From assembly GCA_016202645.1 (NCBI GenBank), contig JACQOF010000142.1, forward strand, positions 1 to 29,293: a stretch of 29,293 nt of DNA. The letters run 5' to 3'. Origin of the DNA: a bacterium. GTDB lineage: Bacteria; Lindowbacteria; 2-12-FULL-62-27. This document shows positions 1 through 10,168 of the stretch, piece by piece. Both the position numbers and the translations under genes were made by a program. Positions within the stretch are counted from its first letter, which is position 1; every line of letters starts with the position of its first letter. The notes beneath the pieces are model-generated. The model had not been told where the DNA came from. It ran no database searches and saw only the letters and a program-made list of their open reading frames with translations.

Positions 1-74
1 CGGTCCCGGCGTCTCGCTCATTCGGCACCCTACCTACTTCAAGGGCCGTACCCTGTCAAGAAAGATTACTTATA

Positions 75-114
75 CTCCTCCCCCCTTGAGGGGGAGGCTG
101 GGAGGGGGGTTTCC
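75..114. repeat. GC-rich palindromic intergenic repeat, copy A
   Basis: A C-rich then G-rich palindrome centred on CCCCTTGAGGGGG is followed by a second G-run (GGGAGGGGGG) and TTTCC. Near-identical units lie at 5439-5474 and, as a head-to-head pair, at 18204-18286. All copies are intergenic, which fits a dispersed non-coding repeat family. This copy lies between the window edge and the DUF423 gene. Confidence 0.8.
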
Positions 115-149
115 TTCTGGGAATATAGTGTGCTTAGCTGGATCAAATC

Positions 150-536
150 GTGGACCGCTTCTACTTCATGCTTGGCTCTTTTTTCGGGTTTCTGGGCGTG
201 GCCATCGGGGCGTTCGGGGCGCACGGTCTCAAGAAATATTTTGAGGCGTGGCCTGACATGCAGCCCATTTTCAAAACCGCCGCGGAATACCAGATGTTTC
301 ATGCGCTGGCGCTGATCGCGGCGGGGTGGGCCGCCGGCCGATGGCCGAATGCGTGGATGACGGCCGCCGGGTGGCTGTTCGTCGCCGGGATCGTGATCTT
401 TTGCGGAAGCCTTTACACGCTCAGTCTGACCCGCGTTAAACCATGGGGCGCAGTCGCGCCGGTCGGCGGGCTGGCTCTCCTGGCGGCATGGCTGTGCCTT
501 TTCATCGGAGCCTGGAAAGGCAGGGGATCCGGATAG
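150..536 (+). CDS. DUF423 family small membrane protein
   Basis: This 128-residue protein has four hydrophobic segments. Its N-terminal GAFGAHGL motif (about residues 21-28) and the AAEYQMFHALAL stretch (about 45-56) are the hallmarks of the DUF423 (YgdD-like) family of inner-membrane proteins, whose function is unknown. Its length matches the family (about 120-130 residues). The chosen start is a GTG at 150 without a clear Shine-Dalgarno; an ATG at 171 (residue 8) is an alternative that would shorten the first segment. A TATAGT hexamer at 124-129 could be a -10 element, but I see no good -35. The 3' end overlaps the start region of the next gene on the same strand, which suggests co-transcription. 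The family call is firm and the start is uncertain. Confidence 0.85.
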   Translation: MDRFYFMLGSFFGFLGVAIGAFGAHGLKKYFEAWPDMQPIFKTAAEYQMFHALALIAAGWAAGRWPNAWMTAAGWLFVAGIVIFCGSLYTLSLTRVKPWGAVAPVGGLALLAAWLCLFIGAWKGRGSG

Positions 537-2320
537 AGGCGCGCCGGATTTGGGTCCTGGGCGGATGCCTGATTTTGCTGACGGGGGCCGTGTATTCCGG
601 CATTTCGGATCTGGATTTCGTCGACATCGACGACCGGCCTTACGTCACAGCCAACGCTCACGTTTTGGGCGGCCTTTCGATGGAAAGCATCCGATGGGCA
701 TTTGTTGCCGTGCATGAAGCCAACTGGCATCCGCTCACGTGGATTTCGCACATGGCGGATGCCGCGGCGTTCGGGTTGGATGCGAAGGCCCATCACCTGG
801 TCAATGTTGGATTTCACATGGCCAATGTCCTGCTCCTTTTTCTCGCCCTGCGGGGCATGACTGGACGGACGTTTGAGTCCGCGTTCGTTGCGGCGCTCTT
901 CGCCGTTCATCCGATCAACGTCGAATCGGTGGCATGGGTCTCCCAGCGGAAAACCGTCCTGTGCGGTTTTTTCTGGATGCTGACGATATGGACATATGCC
1001 GGGTACACGCGACATCCGAGCCGCATCGGATACGCGGCGGTCTTCGCCGCACTGGCCCTCGGTCTCATGGCTAAACCGATGCTTGTCTCCCTGCCGCTGG
1101 TTCTGCTGATTCTCGACCGGTGGCCCCTGCACCGGAACCGGAGGGCGGCGGCGTTGTTTTTGGAAAAAATCCCGCTTTTTATTCTTTCGGGAATATCCTG
1201 CGCCGTAACCTACATCGCCCAGAGCGCGGGCGGCGCTGTGGCGGACCTTGAACGGTTTTCCCTGAGTGTGCGATTCGCCAATGCCGCCGTCAGCTACGCG
1301 GCCTATCTGGGCCACCTGGTATGGCCGATCAACCTCGTATTTTTTTATCCGCTCGATCCGGCGGGACTGACCGCCGGGAAAATGCTCGGCGCGGCCGCGG
1401 CGCTCGCGGCCGTCACGGCGGTTGCCATGGGAATCCGGCGGCGGGCGCCTTATGTGCTCGCCGGTTGGGCCTGGTACGTCATCACCCTGGTTCCCGTCAT
1501 TGGTCTCGTGCAGGTCGGCGGGCAGGCGATGGCCGACCGCTACGCCTATTTGCCGTTCATCGGGATTTTTATCGGCGTGGTTTGGGGCGTTTCAGATCTC
1601 CTGAAAGAGCGGACGGGCAAAAAACTGGTCCTAGCGGGCATCGGGGCGGTCGTCCTGATTTTTCTCGCGGCCGGAGCCAGGCAACAGGTCGGCTGCTGGA
1701 AAACCAGCCGAGCGCTCTACGATCACGCGCTTTCGGTGAATCCGAAAAACCATCTCGCGCACTACAACATCGCCGGTCTGAAAGTCGACGCGGGAAAACT
1801 GGACGAAGCCGCGAGTCACTATGCGGAGGCGATCCGGATCGCGCCGGGCGTCTATCCGCACGCGCCGCACAATCTTTCAAGCGTACTTCTGGCCCAACGC
1901 AAGCCCGACGACGTCATCGCGCTGCTCAGGCCGGCGCTCGAACACAACCCGGCCGGCGTCGGAGACGCCGGCACTTGGGGCCGCGGGGCGGCTGACCCGG
2001 CCGAAGCGAGACTCAGGAACAACCTGGGAAGCGCCTACGCGATCCAGGGAAAATTAAACGACGCCTTGGAACAGTATGGGGAAGCCGTCCGCCTGGATCC
2101 CCACTACGACGGCGCTCAATTCAACCTCGGAAATCTTCTGGCCCGGCAGGGAAAATGGGCCGAAGCCGGGGAGCGCTACACAGAAACCCTGAAACTCAAC
2201 CCAAACCACCCGCGCGCACGGGCCAATCTGGAACTTGCCCGGCGTAAGATGTCAGGCAACAGCTTTCCCGCGGAGCAATCCGACAAGCCCGCAGGCCGCC
2301 AGAATGTCGATCAGCGGTAG
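488..2320 (+). CDS. TMTC-like GT-C glycosyltransferase with C-terminal TPR repeats
   Basis: The N-terminal part is polytopic. Its first extracytoplasmic loop carries the acidic motif FVDIDDRPYV (about residues 44-53 from the start used), the place where GT-C fold glycosyltransferases of the O-mannosyltransferase/TMTC type hold their catalytic Asp. HPLTWISHMAD and HPINVESVAWVSQRK are also typical of bacterial TMTC-like proteins. The C-terminal third has TPR-type helices (NPKNHLAHYNIAGL, NNLGSAYAIQGKLNDALEQY, FNLGNLLARQGKWAEAGERY). The likely role is glycosyl transfer from a polyprenyl donor to protein or glycan on the outer face of the inner membrane; the substrate is unknown. The frame stays open from an ATG at 443; 488 is the next ATG and neither has a good ribosome site. 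The 3' end overlaps the convergent glycosyltransferase gene by 69 nt. Confidence 0.8.
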   Translation: MAVPFHRSLERQGIRIEARRIWVLGGCLILLTGAVYSGISDLDFVDIDDRPYVTANAHVLGGLSMESIRWAFVAVHEANWHPLTWISHMADAAAFGLDAKAHHLVNVGFHMANVLLLFLALRGMTGRTFESAFVAALFAVHPINVESVAWVSQRKTVLCGFFWMLTIWTYAGYTRHPSRIGYAAVFAALALGLMAKPMLVSLPLVLLILDRWPLHRNRRAAALFLEKIPLFILSGISCAVTYIAQSAGGAVADLERFSLSVRFANAAVSYAAYLGHLVWPINLVFFYPLDPAGLTAGKMLGAAAALAAVTAVAMGIRRRAPYVLAGWAWYVITLVPVIGLVQVGGQAMADRYAYLPFIGIFIGVVWGVSDLLKERTGKKLVLAGIGAVVLIFLAAGARQQVGCWKTSRALYDHALSVNPKNHLAHYNIAGLKVDAGKLDEAASHYAEAIRIAPGVYPHAPHNLSSVLLAQRKPDDVIALLRPALEHNPAGVGDAGTWGRGAADPAEARLRNNLGSAYAIQGKLNDALEQYGEAVRLDPHYDGAQFNLGNLLARQGKWAEAGERYTETLKLNPNHPRARANLELARRKMSGNSFPAEQSDKPAGRQNVDQR

Positions 2321-3472
2321 GACCGAGATGTAATACCGGGGGATCGGCATAAAGGGAAAAACGAAAATCGCCAGATAGAGTACCGTGCCCCACACAAAAC
2401 CATAATCGCCGGAAATCAATCCGGCCCGGATCATCGCCAGACCGGCGAGGGCAAGGAGAAGTTGAATCCCGTGGTACGCCAGAAGAAGACCGTGAAGAAC
2501 GGGGCGGCTGTCAAGCAATCCAAGCGACCCGGGAACTTCCAACCAGAACCAGAAATTTACCTTGATAAACCGCCAGATCACACGGGCCGGCTCCGCCCGG
2601 AATTTTTTCCACGTCGCCTCAAGCGCCCGGCGCTCGTAATCCCTCTGTTCCTCTCCCGCGTAACGGCCGAATTCCCTGTCCGCGCGGGCGACGAGATCCT
2701 TAAATTCCGGTGTACGGGTGTCCACGAGCCCGTTGGATTCATAATGAGAAGTGAAAAAAAGGAGAATGGAGGTGGGATGACGGCGGATCAGCATGTGTCC
2801 GTCCGACAGCACCGCGTTCCGCGCCATCCAGGATCCCGCGACGATCCAGGCAAAAACCACCGCGGCGGCGCCCACCCGGCGGCCCGTCACGGCGTTTCGC
2901 CGGGCCAGTACCCACAAAAAAATAGACCAGAGCGTGTAAACCGGGAAGGACAAACCCGCCAGACCCATGAGAAAACCTTTCACGAGAAAATCTTTCCGAA
3001 AGGACATGTCCAGGGCCGACACGGTCGCCAGGACAACCGCCATGACAAATATCTCCCTCAGGATAAAAAAACAGGCGCCGGCGGCCAGCGGATCAAAGGC
3101 GTAGATCAGCGCCGCGGCCAGAGCCACGGAGCGGTCGGACCGGCGCAGAACGTAGTAGTAGACGACGGGCGCCAGGAACGCCGCCAGAAAAATTTGGATC
3201 AGGACGAGCGAGTGAATTCCGCCAAGACCCAGGATGTACCAGAAGGCAAGAAACAGGGAGTAACCCGGTTCGGCGGCGGAGAAGGGCGTGATTTTATCGT
3301 GAAGCATGGCGGCAAATCCCTGGCCGGCCGCGATCGATTCCGCCACTTCATAAAAATTTTTGCTGTCTGGGGAATAGGACGGCGGCGGCACGGCGGCGTA
3401 CATCCCGAACCGGAACAGGAGGGCGGCGGCGAAAACCAGGCAGGCCAGCTTGGCGTTACTGAGCCGGTTCAC
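2252..3472 (-). CDS. Polytopic GT-C glycosyltransferase (PMT/GT39-like)
   Basis: This 406-residue integral membrane protein has about ten hydrophobic segments. The first periplasmic loop holds [19 protein letters not shown] (about residues 35-53), the PDS..Y...A..i..G.gf pattern typical of dolichyl-phosphate-mannose mannosyltransferase-like (GT39/PMT_2) proteins, where the Asp is the presumed catalytic base. The C-terminal [15 protein letters not shown] matches the conserved R-Y-...P segment before the last helix. The start is a GTG whose bases overlap the acs stop codon (GTGA, 3469-3472), so translation is probably coupled to acs. The link to acetate metabolism is not obvious; the gene may simply ride at the end of the operon. 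Substrate unknown. Confidence 0.78.
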   Translation of the reverse strand: MNRLSNAKLACLVFAAALLFRFGMYAAVPPPSYSPDSKNFYEVAESIAAGQGFAAMLHDKITPFSAAEPGYSLFLAFWYILGLGGIHSLVLIQIFLAAFLAPVVYYYVLRRSDRSVALAAALIYAFDPLAAGACFFILREIFVMAVVLATVSALDMSFRKDFLVKGFLMGLAGLSFPVYTLWSIFLWVLARRNAVTGRRVGAAAVVFAWIVAGSWMARNAVLSDGHMLIRRHPTSILLFFTSHYESNGLVDTRTPEFKDLVARADREFGRYAGEEQRDYERRALEATWKKFRAEPARVIWRFIKVNFWFWLEVPGSLGLLDSRPVLHGLLLAYHGIQLLLALAGLAMIRAGLISGDYGFVWGTVLYLAIFVFPFMPIPRYYISVLPLIDILAACGLVGLLRGKAVA

Positions 3473-5430
3473 TCTTCCTCGGCGCGCAGTTTTTCCAGCA
3501 CCGAAAAATCCTCCAGCGTGGTTGTGTCGCCCTTGACGTCGCCCTGCGTCGCCAGTTCCCGGAGCAGGCGGCGCATGATTTTGCCGCTGCGCGTTTTCGG
3601 CAGGGCGTCCGTAAACCGGATCTCGTCGGGCTTGGCGATACTGCCGATCTCCCGGCCGACATGAGATCGGAGCTGTTCCTTGAGGTCGGCGCCGGGACTG
3701 CGGCCGCCCTTCAACGTCACAAACGCGACGATGGCGGAACCCTTCAGGTCGTCCGGACGGCCGACGACGGCCGATTCGGCGACGGATTCGTGGAGGACGA
3801 GCGCGCTTTCGATTTCAGCCGTGCCGAGGCGGTGACCCGCGACGTTGATGACGTCGTCCACCCGGCCCATGATCCAGAAGTAGCCGTCGGGATCGCGGCG
3901 CGCGCCGTCGCCCGTAAAATAAATCCCGGGGAAATCGCCGAAATATTGTTTTTTGAAGCGATCCGGGTCGCCCCAGATGCCCCGGAGCATTCCCGGCCAG
4001 GGTTTCTTCAGGACGAGATAGCCGCCTTCGTTCGCGTCGCACGGCGTGCCGTCTTTTCGCACAACCTCCGGCACGATTCCCGGAAACGGCAGGGTTCCCG
4101 ATCCCGGTTTCGTCGGCGTCGCGCCCGGAAGCGGACTGATGAGGATCCCGCCGGTCTCGGTCTGCCACCACGTGTCGACGATCGGACACCGGGCGCCGCC
4201 GATCACGCGGTGGTACCAGAGCCACGCCTCCGGATTGATCGGCTCGCCGACCGTGCCGAGCAGGCGCAGGGACGAGAGATCGTGTTTTTTCGGATGTTCA
4301 TCGCCCCACTTCACGAACGCGCGGATAGCGGTCGGCGCCGTATAGAAAACATTCACGCGGTGCCGCTCGATGATGTCCCAGAACCGGTCCGGGCCGGGAT
4401 GGTTCGGGGCGCCTTCGTACATGAAGGTCGTCGCGCCGATGGCCAGAGGGCCATAGACCACGTACGTGTGGCCGGTGACCCAGCCGACGTCGGCGGTGCA
4501 CCAGAAGGTGTCCTCGTCCTTGAGGTCGAAAATCCATTTGGTCGTGATCGCCGCGTGCGTGAGGTAGCCGCCGGTCGAGTGAAAAATGCCTTTGGGTTTG
4601 CCGGTGGTGCCCGAGGTGTAGAGAATACACAGCGGCTGTTCTGAGTCGACGTCCTCCGCGCGGCAGCTGAACCGGCCTTGAGCCGAAAGCTCCGCGAGGC
4701 GCTCGTGCAGCCACACATCCCGGCCCGCTTTCATGGAAACGTCCCGGCCGGTGCGGCGGACAACCAGAACGTGCTTCACGCCCGGCGTGTCCTTCACGGC
4801 GTCGTCGACGTTGACTTTGAGCGGGACGATCTGGCCGCGGCGAAAGCCGCCGTCGGCGGTGATGACGCAGGTGGCGCCGGCGTCGAGGATGCGGTCTTTC
4901 AGGGCCTGCGCCGAAAAGCCGCCGAAGACGACGCTGTGCGGCGCGCCGATCCGCGCGCAGGCAAGCATCGCCACGGCGGCTTCCGGGATCATGGGCAGAT
5001 AGATGGCGACACGGTCGCCGGTTTTGACGCCGAGGGATTTCAGGACACACGCGAATCGCACGACTTCGTTGTAGAGCTGTTGGTACGTCAGCGTCCGCTG
5101 GTCGCCCGGCTCGCCTTCCCACACGATCGCGGCCTTGTTCCGGCGCCATGTCGCCAGATGCCGGTCGAGACAGTTGTAGGAAACATTGAGCTTGCCGCCC
5201 ACAAACCACTTCGCGTTCGGGGCGGTCCACTGCATCGCCTTGGTCCAGGTCTTGAACCAGTGCAATTCCTTCGCGGCCTTCGCCCAGAACGACGCTGGAT
5301 TTTTATACGACCGCTTGTAGAGTTTCCGGTACGCCGCCATGCTCTTGATGTGGGCCTTCTTCTGGAATGCCTTCGGCGGCGGATAGAGCTTCCCCTCCTT
5401 CTGGACGGAGGTGATGCTCGGAGTGCTCAT
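3469..5430 (-). CDS. acs: Acetyl-CoA synthetase (AMP-forming)
   Basis: This 653-residue protein has the usual Acs length. It carries the N-terminal ACAS_N region (about 25-85), the P-loop-like [11 protein letters not shown] (271-281), the substrate-pocket TWWQTETGG motif and the C-terminal [10 protein letters not shown] (612-621), in which K617 corresponds to the catalytic lysine that is acetylated in Salmonella Acs. It converts acetate, ATP and CoA to acetyl-CoA, AMP and PPi in the cytoplasm. The pyrophosphatase gene lies 49 nt upstream on the same strand, which could use the PPi. The ATG at 5430 is preceded by GGAGGAG contributed by a GC-rich intergenic repeat. The stop codon overlaps the GTG of the downstream glycosyltransferase. 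Confidence 0.97.
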   Translation of the reverse strand: MSTPSITSVQKEGKLYPPPKAFQKKAHIKSMAAYRKLYKRSYKNPASFWAKAAKELHWFKTWTKAMQWTAPNAKWFVGGKLNVSYNCLDRHLATWRRNKAAIVWEGEPGDQRTLTYQQLYNEVVRFACVLKSLGVKTGDRVAIYLPMIPEAAVAMLACARIGAPHSVVFGGFSAQALKDRILDAGATCVITADGGFRRGQIVPLKVNVDDAVKDTPGVKHVLVVRRTGRDVSMKAGRDVWLHERLAELSAQGRFSCRAEDVDSEQPLCILYTSGTTGKPKGIFHSTGGYLTHAAITTKWIFDLKDEDTFWCTADVGWVTGHTYVVYGPLAIGATTFMYEGAPNHPGPDRFWDIIERHRVNVFYTAPTAIRAFVKWGDEHPKKHDLSSLRLLGTVGEPINPEAWLWYHRVIGGARCPIVDTWWQTETGGILISPLPGATPTKPGSGTLPFPGIVPEVVRKDGTPCDANEGGYLVLKKPWPGMLRGIWGDPDRFKKQYFGDFPGIYFTGDGARRDPDGYFWIMGRVDDVINVAGHRLGTAEIESALVLHESVAESAVVGRPDDLKGSAIVAFVTLKGGRSPGADLKEQLRSHVGREIGSIAKPDEIRFTDALPKTRSGKIMRRLLRELATQGDVKGDTTTLEDFSVLEKLRAEEE

Positions 5431-5438
5431 CTCAGTCT

Positions 5439-5474
5439 CTCCTCCCCCTTGAGGGGGGAGGCCAGGAGGGGGTG
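5439..5474. repeat. GC-rich palindromic intergenic repeat, copy B
   Basis: This is the same unit as at 75-114 (CTCC-CCCTTGAGGGGGG-AGG, then GGAGGGGG). It fills most of the 49-nt gap between hppA and acs. On the minus strand its GGGGGAGGAG ends about 10 nt before the acs ATG and probably serves as the Shine-Dalgarno sequence. Confidence 0.8.
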
Positions 5475-5479
5475 ACCGC

Positions 5480-7459
<1,980 letters not shown>

Positions 7460-7481
7460 AATCTCCTCCTTATACGCCTCT

Positions 7482-8117
7482 TTAGGATTTTCCTTTTCGG
7501 CCGCCCAGCGACGACGCGTGGGATTCGAGAGCCTCCACAGCCGCCGATTCCGCCGCCTTCGCCTGGGCCTCGGTGCCGGACATGTACAGCCGTCCGTAAA
7601 CCCCGCGGGGCCGGAAATCTATCAGGCGGATCGAGCCGATCGCCTTTTCCGCCGCGTTCGCCGCCAACGCGCTGTTGACGGCCGGCTGGACTTCCAGAAT
7701 AAAAAGAGACTCGCCCGGCAAAATCATGTTGCCGTAACGGTCCCGGTTTAAGACTTGCGCATGATAGGGGTTGACCCCGGTGATGATCTGGCTCGACAGA
7801 ATCTCGGGACGCCGGACGTCCTTCATCGTAAGACCGAACTGGTCCAGAACCTTCTGGCCGGAATTTTGTACCTCCTCCTGCGAAAACGAATGAAACTCCA
7901 GTATCCCGAACTCCCGCTCCTCGATCTGGCGCGACGGCCGGACCTCGGTTTGCTTGAGCGCAATGTCGGCCACCCGGTTGATCTCGACGCCGGGCATGAC
8001 CTCAATCCACAGCGACGCCATCCCCTCCACCGGAATGTCCCCCATGGCCGTCTTGGCCATCAACGCCGCAAGCTGCGGCTGCAGCCGATCCAGATACACA
8101 TACGATCGAAGTTCCAT
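7482..8117 (-). CDS. Tandem BMC-domain (BMC-T-like) shell protein
   Basis: The 211-residue protein consists of two copies of one pattern. Copy 1 has [20 protein letters not shown] then [10 protein letters not shown] and a helix ([14 protein letters not shown]). Copy 2 has [20 protein letters not shown] then [10 protein letters not shown] and a helix ([14 protein letters not shown]). This strand-helix-strand-helix layout with AANAAEKA is that of bacterial microcompartment shell domains, and a tandem pair in about 200 residues is the BMC-T (pseudohexameric trimer) arrangement. No enzyme, pentamer (BMC-P) or single-domain BMC-H gene is present in the window. It is the first gene of the hppA-acs operon. 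The ATG at 8117 lacks a clear ribosome site. Duplication is seen directly; the BMC assignment is from family memory. Confidence 0.65.
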   Translation of the reverse strand: MELRSYVYLDRLQPQLAALMAKTAMGDIPVEGMASLWIEVMPGVEINRVADIALKQTEVRPSRQIEEREFGILEFHSFSQEEVQNSGQKVLDQFGLTMKDVRRPEILSSQIITGVNPYHAQVLNRDRYGNMILPGESLFILEVQPAVNSALAANAAEKAIGSIRLIDFRPRGVYGRLYMSGTEAQAKAAESAAVEALESHASSLGGRKGKS

Positions 8118-8136
8118 CAGGAATCAGCGAAGCTAG

Positions 8137-8142
8137 TATAAT
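8137..8142 (+). promoter_or_regulatory. Candidate -10 element of the archease-rtcB leader
   Basis: A perfect TATAAT lies in the divergent gap between the BMC-like gene and the archease gene. A start near 8149 would give a leader of about 170 nt containing a strong terminator. The -35 is weak (TTCCAT at 8112-8117, spacer 19), so the promoter is tentative. An overlapping TATACT on the minus strand (8140-8135) could serve the divergent operon. Confidence 0.4.
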
Positions 8143-8148
8143 ATGGAG

Positions 8149-8292
8149 AGGATGACAATACCCCGGTCCGGGCTAAAGTTTTCCACAATGACCGCCGATG
8201 GGGAATGTAGCGGTCAAAGGTTCCCTCCCTTTACCCTGTTATCCGAAATTATGGGGCGAACGGCCGCGGCAGCCGTTCGCCCCGCTTTTTTT
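8149..8292 (+). ncRNA. Candidate structured leader or small RNA ending in an intrinsic terminator
   Basis: No convincing gene lies in this stretch. Hand folding gives hairpin 1 (TGACCGC 8189-8195 with GCGGTCA 8210-8216, 14-nt loop) and hairpin 2 (AAAGG 8216-8220 with CCTTT 8228-8232, 7-nt loop). Loop 1 contains GGGGAA (8200-8205), which can pair with TTCCCT (8221-8226) in loop 2, giving a possible kissing or pseudoknot contact. The terminator at 8253-8292 follows, and archease begins at 8321. It could be an attenuator/riboswitch-like leader of archease-rtcB or an independent short RNA. I do not recognise a known RNA family. Confidence 0.4.
8253..8292 (+). terminator. Intrinsic terminator upstream of archease
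   Basis: A perfect 12-bp stem (GGGGCGAACGGC 8253-8264 with GCCGTTCGCCCC 8272-8283) closes a 7-nt loop and is followed by GC and seven T residues (8286-8292). The T-run exists only on the plus strand. It lies 28 nt before the archease ATG, so transcription from the upstream promoter would have to read through it. Confidence 0.85.
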
Positions 8293-8320
8293 ATACCCCC
8301 CGAACAGTTAGACTTCACGC

Positions 8321-8755
8321 ATGGCTTACCGCTTCACCGATCACACGGCGGATTACGGCGTCGAAGTGAACGCCTTCACGGCCGAGGAGGCATTTTGCGA
8401 CGCGGTCCGGGCGATGTACGAGATCCTCTTTGGCGGGGAGGCGGCGCGGCTGTTCCGCGTCGGGAACAAGGGAACGCCGGGGCCGATCTCGCTGGCGGAG
8501 GAGTCTCTGGCGGATCTGCTTCACGCGTGGCTCTCCTGGCACCTCGACCGGTACACCCAGGACCGCCGCGTCGCGAGCGGCTGGCGGGTGCGGATCGATT
8601 TCCGGCAGGCACGGCTCACCGGCGAGACGTATCTTCAGGATGCGGGCGCGATGGACCTGAAGCCGGAAACCGAGATCAAAGCGGTGACCTACCACAATCT
8701 CAAAGCCTTCGCGAGCCTCGAGCGGACTCAGTTGCACTACATCGTGGACGTGTGA
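8321..8755 (+). CDS. Archease (RtcB cofactor)
   Basis: The 144-residue protein starts MAYRFTDHTADYG, with the archease DHTAD metal-site motif at 7-11. It carries EIKAVTYHNL at 118-127 and ends YIVDV with the conserved C-terminal Asp (143). Archease activates RtcB by promoting its guanylylation and allowing multiple turnovers. The stop TGA shares a base with the rtcB start (TGATG, 8753-8757), so the two are translationally coupled. Length is normal for the family. No strong ribosome site precedes the ATG. Confidence 0.93.
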   Translation: MAYRFTDHTADYGVEVNAFTAEEAFCDAVRAMYEILFGGEAARLFRVGNKGTPGPISLAEESLADLLHAWLSWHLDRYTQDRRVASGWRVRIDFRQARLTGETYLQDAGAMDLKPETEIKAVTYHNLKAFASLERTQLHYIVDV

Positions 8756-10161
8756 TGGACGTCAAAATCAAAAAGATCGGCGAACACCGCTATACGATTT
8801 CGAAAGCCGACCACCCTGGCCTGGCCGCCGATATCATTATCTATGCGACCGAAGACATCCTCGAGGCGATCCGAAAAGACCAAACGTACGTCCAGATCGT
8901 GAACGTCGCCTGCATGCCCGGTGTTGTGTCGCCTGTGCATCTCATGCCCGACGCGCATTTCGGGTACGGCTTTCCGATCGGCGCCGTCGCGGCGTTCGAC
9001 GCGGTTGATGGATGGGTCAGCCCGGGAGGCGTCGGCGCCGATATCAACTGCGGTGTGAGGCTCATGGCCACGAGCATCCCGGCCGCCGATCTCGACGCGG
9101 CACGGAAAAAATCCCTCGTCGAGGAAATGTTCCGAAAAATCCCAAGCGGTCTCGGGGTCGGCGGGCCTATCCGGCTCGAAGGGCGGTCTCTCGACGATGT
9201 CCTCGAACGCGGCGCGCCCGCCATTGTCGAAAAGGGGTTTGGCGTTCCGGAAGACTTGAAACACATCGAGGATTCCGGATCGATCGAGGGCGCTGATCCG
9301 GACGCGGTTTCGGACGCCGCCAAAAAACGCGGACGCGACCAGTGCGGGACGATGGGGTCCGGGAACCATTTCATGGAAGTTCAGGCGGTGGAGAAAGTTT
9401 TCGAGCCTGACCTCGCGGCAAGATGGGGCGTGGCGGAAGGCACTCTCGCGGTCATGATCCATTCCGGGTCACGGGGACTTGGATACCAGGTCTCGGACGA
9501 ATTCTGGAAACGCTCGAAAAAGGCCCTCTCGGAGTTCAATATCTCCATCGCTGACGCACAGCTTTCGCCCCTGCCCGTTCGGCACGAGCTGGGGCGCGAG
9601 TATCTTGCAGCGATGCGCGCGGCCGCGAATTACGCCTTCGCAAACCGCCAAGCCCTGATGCACCTTTCCCGGAAAGTTTTTGAACGGGAGTTCGGCGGTA
9701 AAGCGGAATCGCTCGGACTCAAGCTGGTTTACGACGTCGCGCACAACATCGCCAAGGAGGAGACCTACGAGACCGAAGGGCGAAAGAGATCCCTCTTGGT
9801 TCACCGCAAAGGCGCCACCCGCGCGTTTCCCGGCCAGCCGGTGATCATCCCGGGCGACATGGGCACCGCGTCGTATCTGCTGGTCGGCACGGATGAAGCC
9901 GTCCGCAGTTACTTCACGGTCTGCCACGGCGCCGGCCGGGTACTGTCCCGGACCGCCGCCAAAAAACGCGTGGATGTCGGTAAACTCGTGGCCTCGCTCC
10001 GGGAAAAAGGAATTGAAGTCCGCGGCGGATCGAAGGCGGGTCTTGCGGAGGAGGCGCCCGAGGCCTACAAGGACATCGAGCAGGTGGTCGAAGCGGTCGT
10101 CGTGAACGGACTGGCCAAACGCGTCGCGCGGCTCCGGCCGCTGTGCGTCATCAAAGGCTGA
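8755..10161 (+). CDS. rtcB: RNA-splicing/repair ligase RtcB
   Basis: The 468-residue protein carries the RtcB metal and guanylylation residues: LMPDAHFGYGFPIGAVAA, GGVGADINCGVR (D96, C99), GSGNHF (H205), IHSGSRGLGYQV (H236), VAHNIAKEE (H330) and the guanylate-accepting CHGAGR (H391). RtcB joins RNA 2',3'-cyclic phosphate or 3'-phosphate ends to 5'-OH ends using GTP and Mn2+, for tRNA splicing or RNA repair. Length is near that of archaeal and Thermus-type enzymes rather than the shorter E. coli protein. The reading frame is open upstream to 8143, but that part is archease DNA in another frame, and the ATG at 8755 fits the family start. Seven nt separate it from the next gene. Confidence 0.97.
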   Translation: MDVKIKKIGEHRYTISKADHPGLAADIIIYATEDILEAIRKDQTYVQIVNVACMPGVVSPVHLMPDAHFGYGFPIGAVAAFDAVDGWVSPGGVGADINCGVRLMATSIPAADLDAARKKSLVEEMFRKIPSGLGVGGPIRLEGRSLDDVLERGAPAIVEKGFGVPEDLKHIEDSGSIEGADPDAVSDAAKKRGRDQCGTMGSGNHFMEVQAVEKVFEPDLAARWGVAEGTLAVMIHSGSRGLGYQVSDEFWKRSKKALSEFNISIADAQLSPLPVRHELGREYLAAMRAAANYAFANRQALMHLSRKVFEREFGGKAESLGLKLVYDVAHNIAKEETYETEGRKRSLLVHRKGATRAFPGQPVIIPGDMGTASYLLVGTDEAVRSYFTVCHGAGRVLSRTAAKKRVDVGKLVASLREKGIEVRGGSKAGLAEEAPEAYKDIEQVVEAVVVNGLAKRVARLRPLCVIKG

Positions 10162-10168
10162 CCCGCGC

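Noticed and set aside
413-1315. 300-residue minus-strand open frame
   Set aside because: It lies antisense to the DUF423 and TMTC-like genes, is rich in Arg, Gln and His, and shows no family motif. High GC makes long antisense frames common here.
2462-3664. 400-residue plus-strand open frame
   Set aside because: It is antisense to the GT-C glycosyltransferase and the acs 3' end, with Arg/Lys/Gln-rich low-complexity content.
8149-8292. tRNA, SRP RNA or 6S RNA in the archease leader
   Set aside because: No cloverleaf with a TTCGA-type T-loop, no SRP core motif and no long 6S-like bulged rod could be drawn.
8143-8754. In-frame N-terminal extension of RtcB
   Set aside because: The extension is archease DNA read in another frame plus the leader. 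RtcB homology starts at the ATG at 8755.
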